Below are positions 13,866-13,919 of a DNA stretch of 13,919 nucleotides, piece after piece (position 1 is the stretch's first letter; every line of letters starts with the position of its first letter). Under the pieces are notes generated by a model. The model searched no databases, was not told the origin of the DNA, and worked only from the letters and a program-made list of their open reading frames with translations. The stretch is from Syntrophorhabdus sp. (lineage in GTDB: Bacteria; Desulfobacterota; BSN033; UBA1163): the NCBI GenBank assembly GCA_020724025.1, contig DYHU01000005.1:16708-30626 (forward strand). Reading direction: 5' to 3'. Position numbers and translations under genes: made by a program.

Positions 13866-13919
13866 CCAAATCCCAAGCACCAATAACCAAATAATACCCA
13901 ATCACCAAATTCCAATAAA
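13866..13919. repeat. 7-bp-period A/C-rich array of CCAA cores, continuing past the window
   Basis: CCAA begins at 13866, 13873, 13880 and 13887, then at 13898, 13905 and 13912. All steps are 7 bp except one of 11. The three bases after each core vary (ATC, GCA, TAA, ATA, TCA, ATT). It follows the oxidoreductase stop codon by about 36 bp and has no visible right boundary. No ORF or terminator is seen in 13830-13919. Confidence 0.8.

Noticed and set aside
13866..13919. Possible CRISPR array
   Set aside because: The 7-bp repeat period and 3-bp fillers do not fit CRISPR repeat and spacer lengths.

Overview
The window looks like chromosomal DNA from an anaerobic bacterium, most plausibly of the Desulfobacterota/Deltaproteobacteria type. 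This is inferred from three things: the gene content (Liv-type ABC uptake, DMSO-reductase-superfamily molybdoenzymes, a DUF6125 protein, Tat genes), roughly balanced base composition, and a very high load of short palindromic repeats between, and in one case inside, genes. No rRNA, tRNA, CRISPR array or phage gene is visible, so the taxonomic guess rests on protein flavour only.

Left block, minus strand (1-5908). Reading leftwards from the divergent centre at about 5.9 kb, the order is a Kef-type cation:proton antiporter with a C-terminal RCK module, a sugar-phosphate-isomerase-like TIM barrel, a branched-chain amino acid type periplasmic binding protein (livK-like) with a convincing sigma70 promoter and long leader, and the matching LivH permease running off the left edge. 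The two intergenic stretches in this block (1013-1321 and 2621-3079) hold no gene. They are filled with palindromic elements and an 8-bp-period array.

Right block, plus strand (6167-13829). A tight cluster tatA/B-tatC-radC is followed, after a striking 77-bp symmetric array of 8-bp units, by an ATP-grasp ligase gene carrying about 64 extra codons of G/C-rich palindromic repeat in frame. A 23-bp perfect inverted repeat and a 126-bp MITE-like element come next. Directly against the MITE lies the C-terminal half of a molybdopterin oxidoreductase with no N-terminal half in the window (a broken gene). A DUF6125 gene, a 25-codon ORF and a terminator-like structure follow. After its own promoter comes an intact 706-residue bis-MGD molybdenum/tungsten oxidoreductase with an N-terminal [4Fe-4S] motif. 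The window ends inside an A/C-rich 7-bp-period array.

How the parts relate. LivK and LivH are parts of one ABC importer whose other subunits lie to the left. TatA/B and TatC form the twin-arginine export pathway. The intact molybdoenzyme has no twin-arginine leader, so it is probably cytoplasmic and not a Tat client. DUF6125 sits between two molybdoenzyme genes, which suggests but does not prove a functional link. The most unusual signals are the repeats: three arrays made of a fixed 4-6 bp core with variable 2-3 bp filler at strict 7-8 bp spacing, and a palindromic repeat that has become protein-coding sequence.
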